Assembly (NCBI GenBank): GCA_943787175.1
Contig: CALSLK010000007.1
Location: 62,001 to 126,000, forward strand
DNA length: 64,000 nucleotides
Source of the DNA: an uncultured Alphaproteobacteria bacterium
Lineage (GTDB): Bacteria; Pseudomonadota; Alphaproteobacteria; SP197
Direction of reading: 5' to 3'
Part shown: positions 55,342 to 64,000 of the stretch, in pieces
How the letters are laid out: each line of letters opens with the position of its first letter
Position numbering within the stretch: position 1 is the first letter of the stretch
Program-made: the position numbers and the translations under genes
The notes under the pieces: model-generated
Told to the model about the DNA's origin: nothing
Databases searched by the model: none
Seen by the model: the letters and a program-made list of their open reading frames with translations, nothing else

Positions 55342-56341
55342 AGCGCTCGCGGATTGCCTGAAACCACTGGGTCAGGGGTTTCGTGGCTTCGTGACGGTTT
55401 GACCAACGCGCGCCGCGTCGCGCAATGCGGGGGCCGGTCCGAGGCAGAGTCTGAACACCGATTCCAGACAGGCTTGTGCGCCAGTCGTCGGGTGCTTCTT
55501 CACGGGCGCTGTCTGTGACGATGATGGAGAGGCGAACGCAGCAATGCAGAGCACCCATCACCATGACATAGGCCGCCGGTCCCTGGGGATAGCGGCCATC
55601 ATCGAAGCGTGGCACCCATCGGTTCAGGACGTCGTTCTCCATGGTGGGGCGGTCAATGATCGATTCATCACCCAGAAACCAGACGACATCGTCCAGGCGG
55701 TTGCGTGTGCCGCAATGTTCCCAGTCGAACCACGCAACGCCCCCATCAGCAACCGCGATGGCATTGGGCGGGCGGGCATCCCACTTGACGAAATCGGTCA
55801 GGGGCCGCTCCAGCACGGCAACGATCGCTGCCGTGTCGAGTTCTGGTGCCGGGAGCCCCAAAAACGCTCCGAGCCGCTCAGGCGCTCGTGCAAAATCTTC
55901 AAGCCAGGCAGTGGTGTCACCAATGGTCCGGCAATGGCGCGCCAGACCGATTGTCTGCGCCGCTCGATGGATATGGTCCAGACTTTCCAGTCCTGCATGG
56001 AGATGGCCCAGGGATTCATCCTTGCCGACACGACGCATCATGCGTGACAAGCGCTCGCCGCCGAGATCTTCCTGGATCAGCCATCGATCCTCGAATTCCA
56101 GGACATCGGGAACCGGAGCACCGGCACCGTGAAGCTGGCGCAACACGTTGACTTCGAGATCTGCGCGTTGACGGGATCGGCGCCGGGTCGCAATGACCGA
56201 ACGGTCCGCCAGAAACAGCCTTGTCGACTTGCGGCGCTGGCCGCCGGGGTCTTCCCATCCAACCACAGCCTCACCCAGCATGGATGAGCAGGCCGCTGCT
56301 GCCCTGGTGGCGGCTTCGTCCATCGTTTCTGGATCATCCAT
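55328..56341 (-). CDS. Phosphotransferase (aminoglycoside/choline kinase-like fold)
   Basis: 337 aa from ATG 56341 (356 aa from an in-frame ATG upstream). APH-type fold: N-lobe VNVLRQLHGAGAPVPDVLEF, and the catalytic loop FVKWDARPPNAIAVADGGVA followed by WFDWEHCGTRNRLDDVVWFL. The brenner-type HxDxxxxN is altered: Lys replaces His (KWDARPPN), as in some kin of this fold; the DW E metal motif is kept. Substrate unknown. Converges on SMP-30 and diverges from a glycosyltransferase gene. Confidence 0.82.
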   Translation of the reverse strand: MDDPETMDEAATRAAAACSSMLGEAVVGWEDPGGQRRKSTRLFLADRSVIATRRRSRQRADLEVNVLRQLHGAGAPVPDVLEFEDRWLIQEDLGGERLSRMMRRVGKDESLGHLHAGLESLDHIHRAAQTIGLARHCRTIGDTTAWLEDFARAPERLGAFLGLPAPELDTAAIVAVLERPLTDFVKWDARPPNAIAVADGGVAWFDWEHCGTRNRLDDVVWFLGDESIIDRPTMENDVLNRWVPRFDDGRYPQGPAAYVMVMGALHCCVRLSIIVTDSAREEAPDDWRTSLSGIGVQTLPRTGPRIARRGARWSNRHEATKPLTQWFQAIRERFSRN

Positions 56342-56378
56342 CGTGGCACCGAGCTGAAAGGTGGGTCTATAAACAAAC

Positions 56379-57596
56379 ATGCAGGAACAGGCGAACATAA
56401 GCCAAGGTAACGTGATTGGTCATTATGGCATTGCCGGGCGTGACGATCAGGCGCCCCATACCTGTTCCGTGATCATGCCTTCGATCCTGCGCCCGTCGAT
56501 CGAGAGGGCAATGCATTCGATCTATGCGCAGACGCTGACGGGAACGATTCAGGTCATGGTGGGCCTGGATGGGGGCCGGGAACGCATAAGCCTTCTGCAA
56601 AAACTGATCAACGAACGCCCCGTTCATGTCGCGATGACCCTTCTTGATCCCGGCTATTCGACCTCGCGCCAGAGGGGCGGCATGCATGGTGCCTTCGATG
56701 GTGGAGCCCTGCGCACGATTCTGAGTTATGCGGCAAACAGCGCGTTGCTTGCCAACCTTGATGATGACAACTGGTGGGCACCTGACCATCTGGAAGGTCT
56801 GGTCAAGGCCATTGAAGGCAAGGACTGGGCCTTTTCCAAACGCTGGTTTGTCGCGCCAGACGGCGAAACCGTGTTGTGTCGGGATGACTGGGAGTCCGTG
56901 GGCCCCGGCAAGGGCGTCTTTCTGGAGCGGTTTGGCGGCTTCAGCGACACCAACACCATGCTGATCGACAAGACCCGCCTGGAACACGTGCTGCGCCTGT
57001 GGGGTATCCCGATTGCTGGTGAGGAACACACCGGAATCGGTTCGGACCGCAACGTCTTTGCCGCTCTGAAGGACCGCCCTTTCGGCGCATCCGACCTAGC
57101 TTCAAGCTATTACGTCGTTGATGCCGAAGACGCCATGCAGAATAGCCGCGTGCGACGCGTTCGCGAAGTTCTGGCGCGCGACTTCGATGGTTTCCAGGCA
57201 TTTCAAGACGGTCGCTTTGCCGATGCCGCCGATGCCTTTCATCGCTACATGGCAATTGGCCCCCGCAGCGGCCTGGCCCTTGCCTGGATTGCGCTCACGC
57301 GCATGCGTGCAGGGAAAGGGGATGACCGGCAAGCACTGTTTGCGGCGCCCCGGGAAAGCACGATCGGCGATGCACGCGATCACGCCATTGATGCCCTGGC
57401 TAACGGCTGGATTCTCGAGCCCTCACTTGTGGGGAAGGAACGTTGCACTCTTGCGTTCTTTTCCGGGCAGCATGCCTTGCTTGGCGGTGACAAGGCCACA
57501 GCAAGGAAGTGCTTCACTGCTACCATCGAATGTGGCGGAGACCAGAACGAAGCACGGGCAGCCCGGGCCGAACTGCAGCGGCTTGAACGTGGCTGA
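56379..57596 (+). CDS. Glycosyltransferase family 2-like protein with C-terminal TPR-like region
   Basis: 405 aa. GT-A fold: CSVIMPSILRPSIERAMHSI (nucleotide-sugar strand), ALLANLDDDNWWAPDHLEGL with the DxD-type DDD, and SKRWFVAPDGE. The second half (about 270-405) is helical and repeat-like (FQDGRFADAADAFHRYMAIG, GGDKATARKCFTATIECGGD), resembling TPRs. No signal or membrane segment, so cytoplasmic. Divergent from the phosphotransferase by 37 bp; neighbours carry no polysaccharide genes, so target is open. Confidence 0.82.
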   Translation: MQEQANISQGNVIGHYGIAGRDDQAPHTCSVIMPSILRPSIERAMHSIYAQTLTGTIQVMVGLDGGRERISLLQKLINERPVHVAMTLLDPGYSTSRQRGGMHGAFDGGALRTILSYAANSALLANLDDDNWWAPDHLEGLVKAIEGKDWAFSKRWFVAPDGETVLCRDDWESVGPGKGVFLERFGGFSDTNTMLIDKTRLEHVLRLWGIPIAGEEHTGIGSDRNVFAALKDRPFGASDLASSYYVVDAEDAMQNSRVRRVREVLARDFDGFQAFQDGRFADAADAFHRYMAIGPRSGLALAWIALTRMRAGKGDDRQALFAAPRESTIGDARDHAIDALANGWILEPSLVGKERCTLAFFSGQHALLGGDKATARKCFTATIECGGDQNEARAARAELQRLERG

Positions 57597-57599
57597 GGC

Positions 57600-58730
57600 T
57601 TAACGCGTCAGATCAGCGAAGCGTTCAAGATGCCAGTCGGAATCACCAAACAGGCGCGCAATGACGCTCAAGCGCTTGAAATAGTGGCTGGCTGAATAAT
57701 CGTCGGTCATGGCGATGCCGCCGTGCAGTTGCACGGCCTCCTGGCCGACCGAACGCCCGGCCTTGTCGCACTGAACCTTCATGGCAGACACGGCATAACG
57801 ACGTTCATCACGGTCACTCGAATCAACATCGGCCATGTAGACCGCAGTCAGCGAGCGCGATTCCTCCAGCGCCACGAACATATCGACCATGCGGTGCTGC
57901 AGGATCTGGAACTTGCCGATCGCCTGACCGAACTGCTCGCGTGTCTTGGCGTATTCGGTGGTCATGTCGTTCAGGACAGCCATCAATCCGAGCGATTCGG
58001 CACAGATGGCCGCTGCCGCCCGGTCCATGACTTCTTCGAGCACCGGATAGGCCTTGCCCTCGTCCCCCAGGATCGCGAGCGCCTTGACGTTCTCCATCTT
58101 GACCTCGGCGGCGCGCCCACCGTCGTTGGTGGGGTAACCGCGTACCGTGACGCCATCCGCCTTGGGATCAACGACAAAGAGCGAAATACCGTCCTCGTCC
58201 TGTGTCGCGCCGGAGGTGCGGGCCGAAACAATCAGGCGGCCTGCCGTATCGCCGTTCAGCACCACGCCCTTGTGGCCGTTGAGCACCCAGCTGTCGCCCG
58301 AACCCTCGGCACGGGTTTCGACATGAGAAATGGTGTAGCGCGATTTCAGTTCGCCGTGAGCAAGCGACATCAGCATGTCGCCGCTGATCACCGCGCCCAG
58401 AAGTTCATCTTTCTGCGCGTCATTGCCGGCCAGCGCCACAGTCTTGCCAGCCATCACGACCGTGGCGAGATAGGGCTCGACCACCAGGCCCCGGCCCATG
58501 GCCTCCATCAGCACGGCGGTTTCGCGCGCGCTGCCAAAGCCACCCTGGTCTTCCGGCATGCCAACAGCCAACCAGCCAAGATCGGCAAAGGTCTTCCAGG
58601 CCGAACGTCGGAATCCCTCTTCCAAATTGGCCGCCTTGCGTCGGTCGGCAAAGTCGTACTCGCGTTCGATAAAGCGGTTGGCACTGTCCTGGAGAAGCTG
58701 TTGCTCCTCGCTGAGTTCAAGATCGAGCAT
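57600..58730 (-). CDS. Acyl-CoA dehydrogenase (PimD-like small subunit type)
   Basis: 376 aa. ACAD fold: FADLGWLAVGMPEDQGGFGS, then MSLAHGELKSRYTISHVETRAEGS, TTEYAKTREQFGQAIGKFQI and QEAVQLHGGIAMTDDYSASH. The canonical catalytic Glu context is not evident. Downstream of the larger ACAD by 17 bp on the same strand; PimC/PimD-type pimeloyl-CoA dehydrogenases and actinobacterial steroid ACADs are such heteromeric pairs. The pair probably makes one enzyme acting on a carboxy- or ring-substituted acyl-CoA. Confidence 0.9.
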   Translation of the reverse strand: MLDLELSEEQQLLQDSANRFIEREYDFADRRKAANLEEGFRRSAWKTFADLGWLAVGMPEDQGGFGSARETAVLMEAMGRGLVVEPYLATVVMAGKTVALAGNDAQKDELLGAVISGDMLMSLAHGELKSRYTISHVETRAEGSGDSWVLNGHKGVVLNGDTAGRLIVSARTSGATQDEDGISLFVVDPKADGVTVRGYPTNDGGRAAEVKMENVKALAILGDEGKAYPVLEEVMDRAAAAICAESLGLMAVLNDMTTEYAKTREQFGQAIGKFQILQHRMVDMFVALEESRSLTAVYMADVDSSDRDERRYAVSAMKVQCDKAGRSVGQEAVQLHGGIAMTDDYSASHYFKRLSVIARLFGDSDWHLERFADLTR

Positions 58731-58747
58731 GGATTTTGACCGGTTCC

Positions 58748-59929
58748 CTAGAGACCAAGCACGTGCTTGGCGATGATGTTTTTCTGGATTTCGTTCGACC
58801 CGCCATAGATCGTGACCTTGCGGGTATTGAAGTAGGTCGGCGCGACCGGGGCGGCATATTCAGGTCCCAGCGGTTCTTCGTTCCAGCCCTCTTCGGAGGC
58901 CTTGAGCGAGAACGGCATGACATAGGGGCCAACTGCTTCCATGGTCAGTTCGGTCATCATCTGATCGATCTCGGTGCCACGGATCTTGATATAGGACGCT
59001 TCAGGACCCGGGTCCTTGCCTGCGGCCTGGGCCGCCAGCATCTTCAGCATGGTCGATTCCAGCGTGATGATCTGGATTTCCGCATCCGCCATCTTGGTGC
59101 GGAAGCGGATGTCGTTGGTCAGGCCCTGATCCTCGGCAATGGCCTTCAGGCGGCGAACCTGGCGTTTGGCCGAGGGGATGCCTGCCATGTTGAAGCGCTC
59201 ATAGCCCAGCAGGAACTTGGCATAGGTCCAGCCCTTATCCTGTTCGCCGATGCGGTTGGCGACGGGCACCCGGACCTCGTCAAAGATCACCTGGTTGACC
59301 TCGTGGCCGCCTTCCATGGTGATGATGGGATGCACCGTAATGCCGGGGCTGTTCATGTCGACCAGCAGGAAGGTGATGCCTTCCTGGCGTTTGCCGCTGG
59401 AATCGGTCCGCACCAGCAGGAAGATCCAGTCGGCATATTGCGCCAGGGTCGTCCAGGTCTTGCCGCCGTTGACGACGTATTCGTCACCATCCAGCACGGC
59501 TTTGGTCTTCAGGCTGGCAAGGTCCGACCCGGCGTTGGGTTCGGAGTAACCCTGAGCCCACCAGACTTCACCGGAGAGAATGCCCGGCAGATACTTTTTC
59601 TTCTGCTCGTCGTTGCCGAAAGACCAGACCACCGGAGCCACCATTTCAGGTCCAAAGGGCACACCCGGCGGTGTTCCGGCATTGCCCGTTTCTTCCTCGA
59701 AGATGAAGTGCTGAACCGGCGTCCAGTCACAGCCGCCATGTTCGACCGGCCAGTGGGGAACTGCCCATCCCTTGGTTGCCAGTTTCTTGTGCCAATTGAC
59801 GTAATCTTCCTTCTTGAGCGCCAGACCTTTCTGCACACGCTCGCGCGCGGCCGGATCGCATTCGGCTTCGATAAACGCACGGACTTCGGCGCGGAAGGCG
59901 TCTTCTTGTGGCGTGTAGGTGATCTGCAT
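58748..59929 (-). CDS. Acyl-CoA dehydrogenase (PimC-like large subunit type)
   Basis: 393 aa from the ATG at 59927-59929. FAD-dependent: GWAVPHWPVEHGGCDWTPVQ, WWAQGYSEPNAGSDLASLKT (FAD loop), VRTDSSGKRQEGITFLLVDM, and IYGGSNEIQKNIIAKHVLGL at the end. The typical base Glu in the YEG motif is Gly here (IYGGS), as in classes whose base sits in another helix. First gene of a two-gene operon with the small subunit. A 15 bp palindrome lies in the divergent promoter region to the SDR. Confidence 0.92.
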   Translation of the reverse strand: MQITYTPQEDAFRAEVRAFIEAECDPAARERVQKGLALKKEDYVNWHKKLATKGWAVPHWPVEHGGCDWTPVQHFIFEEETGNAGTPPGVPFGPEMVAPVVWSFGNDEQKKKYLPGILSGEVWWAQGYSEPNAGSDLASLKTKAVLDGDEYVVNGGKTWTTLAQYADWIFLLVRTDSSGKRQEGITFLLVDMNSPGITVHPIITMEGGHEVNQVIFDEVRVPVANRIGEQDKGWTYAKFLLGYERFNMAGIPSAKRQVRRLKAIAEDQGLTNDIRFRTKMADAEIQIITLESTMLKMLAAQAAGKDPGPEASYIKIRGTEIDQMMTELTMEAVGPYVMPFSLKASEEGWNEEPLGPEYAAPVAPTYFNTRKVTIYGGSNEIQKNIIAKHVLGL

Positions 59930-59989
59930 CAGGTTGTCCCCATGGGATGGCTGTTCCAATGCTAGTATGCGCGTTGTGTGCAGTGCAAT

Positions 59990-60004
59990 ATTCGTTCAAC
60001 GAAT
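59990..60004. promoter_or_regulatory. Perfect 15 bp palindrome between divergent ACAD and SDR genes
   Basis: ATTCGTT, central C, AACGAAT. It lies in the 97 bp divergent gap, 14-36 bp from where promoters for both genes must be. TetR/PaaR/FadR-type repressors of acyl-CoA genes bind such odd-centred palindromes; no regulator gene is adjacent. Confidence 0.6.
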
Positions 60005-60026
60005 TAGCAGGATGTGGAGGAACGAC

Positions 60027-60800
60027 ATGGGTCTATTTGACCTTACGGGCCAGGTTGCCGTGATTACCGGCGCTTCTAAGGGTATTGGCCGGGCTATTGC
60101 CGAACGTATGGCTGAAGCAGGCGCCAAGGTTGTTGTTTCCAGCCGCAAGATCGATGCCTGTGAAGAGGTGGTTGAAGGGATTCGCGCCAAGGGTGGAGAT
60201 GCCACGGCAATCGCCTGCAATGTCACCCACATCGAACAGCTCGAAAGCCTGATCGAACAGTCGCTGAAAGCCTATGGCCATATTGACTGCCTGGTCGGCA
60301 ACGCAGCGGTCAATCCCCATTACGGGCCCATGACGACGATTGACGAGGGCGCGTTCGAGAAGATCATGAACTGCAACGTGCGCGCCAATCTCTGGCTCTC
60401 GCGCCTGGTGATCCCACAGATGGTCGAACGCAAGGGCGGCTCGATCATCTTGATTTCCTCGATTGCGGGGCTCAAGGGTACCGACGACATCGGGACCTAC
60501 GGCATGTCCAAGGCCGCAGATATGGCCATGGCGCGCAATCTGGCGGTGCGCTGGGGCGAACACGGCATTCGCGTCAACACCATTGCTCCGGGTCTGATCA
60601 AGACCGACTTTGCCAAGGCGCTTTGGGAAGATCCCGTCAAACGCGCCAGTGTGGAAGCCCAGTATCCCCTGCGCCGCATCGGCGAGCCTGACGATATCGC
60701 AGGCACGGCGATCTTCCTGGCTGCCGATGCCGGGCGTTACATCACCGGCCAGACCATTGTGGTCGATGGCGGTTCGACCATTGCCGTCAACGGCATCTGA
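60027..60800 (+). CDS. SDR family oxidoreductase (DHRS4/3-hydroxyacyl-like)
   Basis: 257 aa from the ATG at 60027, with RBS GGAGG upstream. Motifs: VITGASKGIGRAIAERMAEAG, NAAVNP in place of NNAG, catalytic Ser in SIILISSIAGLKG, YGMSKAADMAMARNLA, and ITGQTIVVDGGSTI. The NAAVNP substitution and the KVVVSSRKID strand fit the DHRS4/2,4-dienoyl-like subgroup. Divergent from the ACAD pair and probably part of the same pathway. Upstream in-frame extension not used. Confidence 0.92.
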   Translation: MGLFDLTGQVAVITGASKGIGRAIAERMAEAGAKVVVSSRKIDACEEVVEGIRAKGGDATAIACNVTHIEQLESLIEQSLKAYGHIDCLVGNAAVNPHYGPMTTIDEGAFEKIMNCNVRANLWLSRLVIPQMVERKGGSIILISSIAGLKGTDDIGTYGMSKAADMAMARNLAVRWGEHGIRVNTIAPGLIKTDFAKALWEDPVKRASVEAQYPLRRIGEPDDIAGTAIFLAADAGRYITGQTIVVDGGSTIAVNGI

Positions 60801-60843
60801 CCCCTGATGGTCCAGAAATCCAGTGAAAGCGGAGCGTATTAAT

Positions 60844-61280
60844 ATGGTGAAAGCTACCTTTGGAATGGGCTGTTTCTGGGCCGCACAGGATGTGTTTGAT
60901 CGTGCGCCTGGTGTCACGGCTACCGAGGTTGGTTATGCCAACGGTCAACGCGATGATGTGGACGAGGCCACTGTTTTCTCAGGCGCTGCAGGCCATGCAG
61001 AGGTTGTTGTGGTGACCTTTGACCCCGAACAGACCGATTATGCAGCGCTTCTGGAGGTCTTCTGATCCTACCACGACGCGACAGGCGAACAGCGTTCCAT
61101 CGTGCGTTCAACCCTGGTTGTTCATGATGAGGCGCAGCGCAAAATGGCTGAGGCTGCCGTCGGTGAACGCCGCGCCGCCGGTGCCCAGACAACGTCGAAC
61201 CGGCTGGCCGTTGCTGGAAGGCGCCTGAAGATCAGCAGCACTACCTCGCTAAACAGCGCATGGCAGATGCTGCCGAGTAG
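60844..61280 (+). pseudogene. msrA-like peptide-methionine (S)-S-oxide reductase, copy 1, broken
   Basis: Starts MVKATFGMGCFWAAQDVFDR, with the catalytic Cys of MsrA in GCFW; then GYANGQR and SGAAGHAEVVVVTFDPEQ. Codon 74 is TGA where TGG is expected (VF*SYHDATG; MsrA has FW-x-x-HD). Frame is kept for about 45 codons more, until a single-base shift near 61192, after which [18 protein letters not shown] and TAG at 61278-61280 are readable. One nonsense plus one frameshift. Confidence 0.85.
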
Positions 61281-61383
61281 CACGGTCCGTTGCCGGGCTC
61301 ACGACGTTGCGACGGATTCCGACTCTTGTGTTAGGCCGTATCGGAGACCATCTCTACGGCAACACATTGCAGGAGTAGATATC

Positions 61384-61864
61384 ATGGCCAAGGCGACCTT
61401 TGCATGCGGCTGTTTCTGGAGCCCCGAAGAGACCTTCCGCAAGATCAACGGCGTGACCGATGCCGCCGTGGGATATATCGGCGGACACACCGAAAACCCG
61501 ACCTACGAGCAGGTCTGCAGTAAGCAGACCGGCCATGCCGAAGCCGTTGAGGTCGAATTCGATCCCTGAAGTCACGAGTTATGAAGACCTGCTGAAGGTG
61601 TTCTGGGAGATCCACGACCCCACGACCATGAACCGTCAGGGCCCCGATGTCGGCAGCCAGTACCGCTCCGCCATCTTACGCCCATGGTGCTGAGCAGCTT
61701 GCCTGCTGCCAAGGCCTCACGCGATGCGGCCCAGCAGGCCCGCCACGACGATCGCAAGATCGTCACCGAGATCGTCGAAGCACCCACCTTCTGGCGTCGC
61801 CGAGGACTATCACCAGCAGTTCATCGAAAAACGCCGCACCCGTTTCGGCTTCAAGGTGGCGTAA
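61384..61864 (+). pseudogene. msrA-like peptide-methionine (S)-S-oxide reductase, copy 2, broken
   Basis: Starts [20 protein letters not shown] with the GCFW active-site Cys, [17 protein letters not shown] and [13 protein letters not shown]. An extra base then gives a TGA (FDP*), and at least two further shifts follow; the other frames carry [30 protein letters not shown] and RRTRFGFKVA before TAA 61862-61864. About 160 aa if corrected. Tandem with copy 1, with a 103 bp gap. Only about 60 residues are free of error. Confidence 0.85.
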
Positions 61865-61870
61865 CAGTCC

Positions 61871-62938
61871 TTAGGACTGATTCCGCGCCATCAGATCCTC
61901 GCAGCGCAAAAGCAATGCCTTCACGCGGTCGCCCAGGATGGCAAACCGTTCATCCCGGGTCTGACCGCGCAGGTAGCGGATGTAGATCTGCTGCAGGATC
62001 ACGGCGACCTTGAAGGTGCCGAAGGCCTCATACCAGCCGAACCGCGAGACATCGAAGCCGGTTTTCTCCGCGTAACGGGCAACAAGCTCCGCGCGTGAAG
62101 GAAACCCCGGCTTGTCGGTCGGCATATAGACGGCGCGTCGCCAGACCTCGTTGTCGCTTGCCTCGCTCCAGTAGATCACCAGGTTCGCCAGGTCGAGCAG
62201 GGGGTCGCCACGGGTGCACATGTCCCAGTCCAGCACCGCAACCGCCCTGGCCGGGTCGTCATGGGCTACCATGATGTTGTCGAGCTTGTAGTCGTTGTGG
62301 ACCAGCGTTGCAGCCTGGGCGGCAGGAATATCGGCCTGGAACCAGGCCATGACGGTTGATGCATCAGGTGACGTTTCATCAAGCGCAGCGTCCCAGCGTT
62401 TGGACCAGCCACCAACCTGGCGTTCGACGAACCCTTCGGGCCTGCCCAGATCCCCCAGTCCGGCCTTGTCGGTATCGACCATGTGAAAGCTCGCCAGAAC
62501 ATCGGCGGTCATTTCACCGATACGCCGACACAATTCGGGTTTGCCGTCGGTCACCTCAGGATTGGTGGCGCGCAGGACAAAGCCATGCCGTCGCTCCAGA
62601 ACATGGAAGTCGGCGCCCAGAATGTCGTGGTCTGTGCACAGAACATAGCTGCGTGGTGCCATGTCCCACTGGCGCCAAAGCCGCGACAGAATGCGGTGTT
62701 CACGGCTCATGTCATGGGACGACGGTGCAATGTGCCCAAGTGGAGGCCGGCGCAGAACGAATTCGCGTTCCCCGAAGTTCAGCAGATAGGTCAGGTTGGC
62801 GTGACCGCCGCCAAACTGGCGCAGGGATAACGGACCTTCCGCACCCTCCAGATTCTCGCGCAGCCACGGCTCCAGGCGTGTCAGATCCACCTTCTCGTCG
62901 GGGCGCACTTCAATCGTTTCTAAATCGCTGACGGTCAT
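61871..62938 (-). CDS. ACAD10/LvaA-like phosphotransferase (hydroxyacyl-CoA kinase candidate)
   Basis: 355 aa from the ATG at 62936-62938 (another ATG is 5 codons upstream). APH fold of the ACAD10/11 group: LRQFGGGHANLTYLLNFGER (Gly loop), FVLRRPPLGHIAPSSHDMSR, catalytic loop TLVHNDYKLDNIMV, and metal motif AVLDWDMCTRGDPLLDLANL. Family members (ACAD10/11, LvaA) phosphorylate the 4-hydroxy group of hydroxyacyl-CoAs before elimination. Here the ACAD partner is not fused but genes for ACADs, SDR and CoA ligase are near. Reaction inferred, not shown. Confidence 0.85.
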   Translation of the reverse strand: MTVSDLETIEVRPDEKVDLTRLEPWLRENLEGAEGPLSLRQFGGGHANLTYLLNFGEREFVLRRPPLGHIAPSSHDMSREHRILSRLWRQWDMAPRSYVLCTDHDILGADFHVLERRHGFVLRATNPEVTDGKPELCRRIGEMTADVLASFHMVDTDKAGLGDLGRPEGFVERQVGGWSKRWDAALDETSPDASTVMAWFQADIPAAQAATLVHNDYKLDNIMVAHDDPARAVAVLDWDMCTRGDPLLDLANLVIYWSEASDNEVWRRAVYMPTDKPGFPSRAELVARYAEKTGFDVSRFGWYEAFGTFKVAVILQQIYIRYLRGQTRDERFAILGDRVKALLLRCEDLMARNQS

Positions 62939-63040
62939 GATGCCTTGCTGCATGTGAGTGAATTTCAGTCAGCTTCCTATGGTTCGTGACCGCGTGCAAT
63001 CGGCGACGGGGGCCTTGTTGGAACAAACGGCAACGGCTAA

Positions 63041-64000
<960 letters not shown>

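Noticed and set aside
57597..57609. AGGCTTAACGCGT also occurring at the MATE/HdeD palindrome (8541-8553)
   Set aside because: Only 13 bp are shared, it overlaps the ACAD stop codon, and there is no palindrome at this second site; likely chance.

Overview
The window looks like a chromosomal segment of a free-living, metabolically versatile alphaproteobacterium of moderately high G+C, probably Rhodospirillales-like. This rests on gene content and order: pdxH near a fabI-aroC pair, a 17 kDa-antigen-type lipoprotein, a CaiB/BaiF CoA transferase, many SDRs and an OYE-type flavoenzyme, DUF1028 next to RidA, and class III cyclase/ATPase/TPR regulators. I see no rRNA, tRNA, CRISPR array or phage region. 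Species-level placement is not possible from sequence reading alone.

Layout. 1-4.7 kb: a minus-strand operon of an HpaB-type two-component monooxygenase, its flavin reductase, a RidA protein and a DUF1028 protein, divergent from a LysR regulator with a palindrome between them; a decayed aminotransferase follows. 4.7-15.2 kb: an SDR, an orphan Tat-type solute-binding protein, a MATE pump, HdeD, a tightly packed SDR/GNAT/HD-GYP group, a universal stress protein, a CDF metal exporter and pdxH. 15.3-19.9 kb: a lipoprotein, a CmcJ/NvfI-type oxidoreductase, fabI, aroC, a small secreted protein and a rubredoxin-like/metallo-beta-lactamase fusion. 19.9-34.1 kb: a catabolic region rich in oxygenases and flavoenzymes (two 2-oxoglutarate dioxygenases, a Rieske oxygenase, SDRs, a FadH-like Fe-S flavoenzyme, an XRE-cupin regulator, an MDR, an OYE, a hydantoinase and a CoA transferase). 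Almost every gene here carries one or more single-base frameshifts while the rest of its codons stay recognisable.

34.1-40.6 kb: enoyl-CoA hydratase, a methionine gamma-lyase-like enzyme, and an orphan adenylation-carrier didomain protein divergent from an unrecognised protein with hydrolase-like features. 40.8-46.9 kb: a cyclase/ATPase/TPR regulator cut by an in-frame amber codon, then an IS3-family element inserted inside another IS3-family element, whose far end abuts a truncated Crp/Fnr gene. 46.9-51.7 kb: sirtuin, DUF502, a second FadH-like enzyme, isochorismatase-like hydrolase and GNAT. 51.8-64 kb: acyl-CoA ligase, MDR and SMP-30 lactonase in one operon, two unrelated phosphotransferases, a glycosyltransferase-TPR protein, a pimeloyl-CoA-dehydrogenase-like ACAD pair divergent from an SDR, two broken msrA copies in tandem and the start of a phytoene-desaturase-like oxidoreductase.

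Working together: the right third could encode uptake and oxidation of a lactone or hydroxy acid (lactonase, CoA ligase, ACAD10-like kinase, ACADs, SDR). The 20-34 kb region could encode another oxidative pathway, if its frameshifts are sequence errors and not decay.
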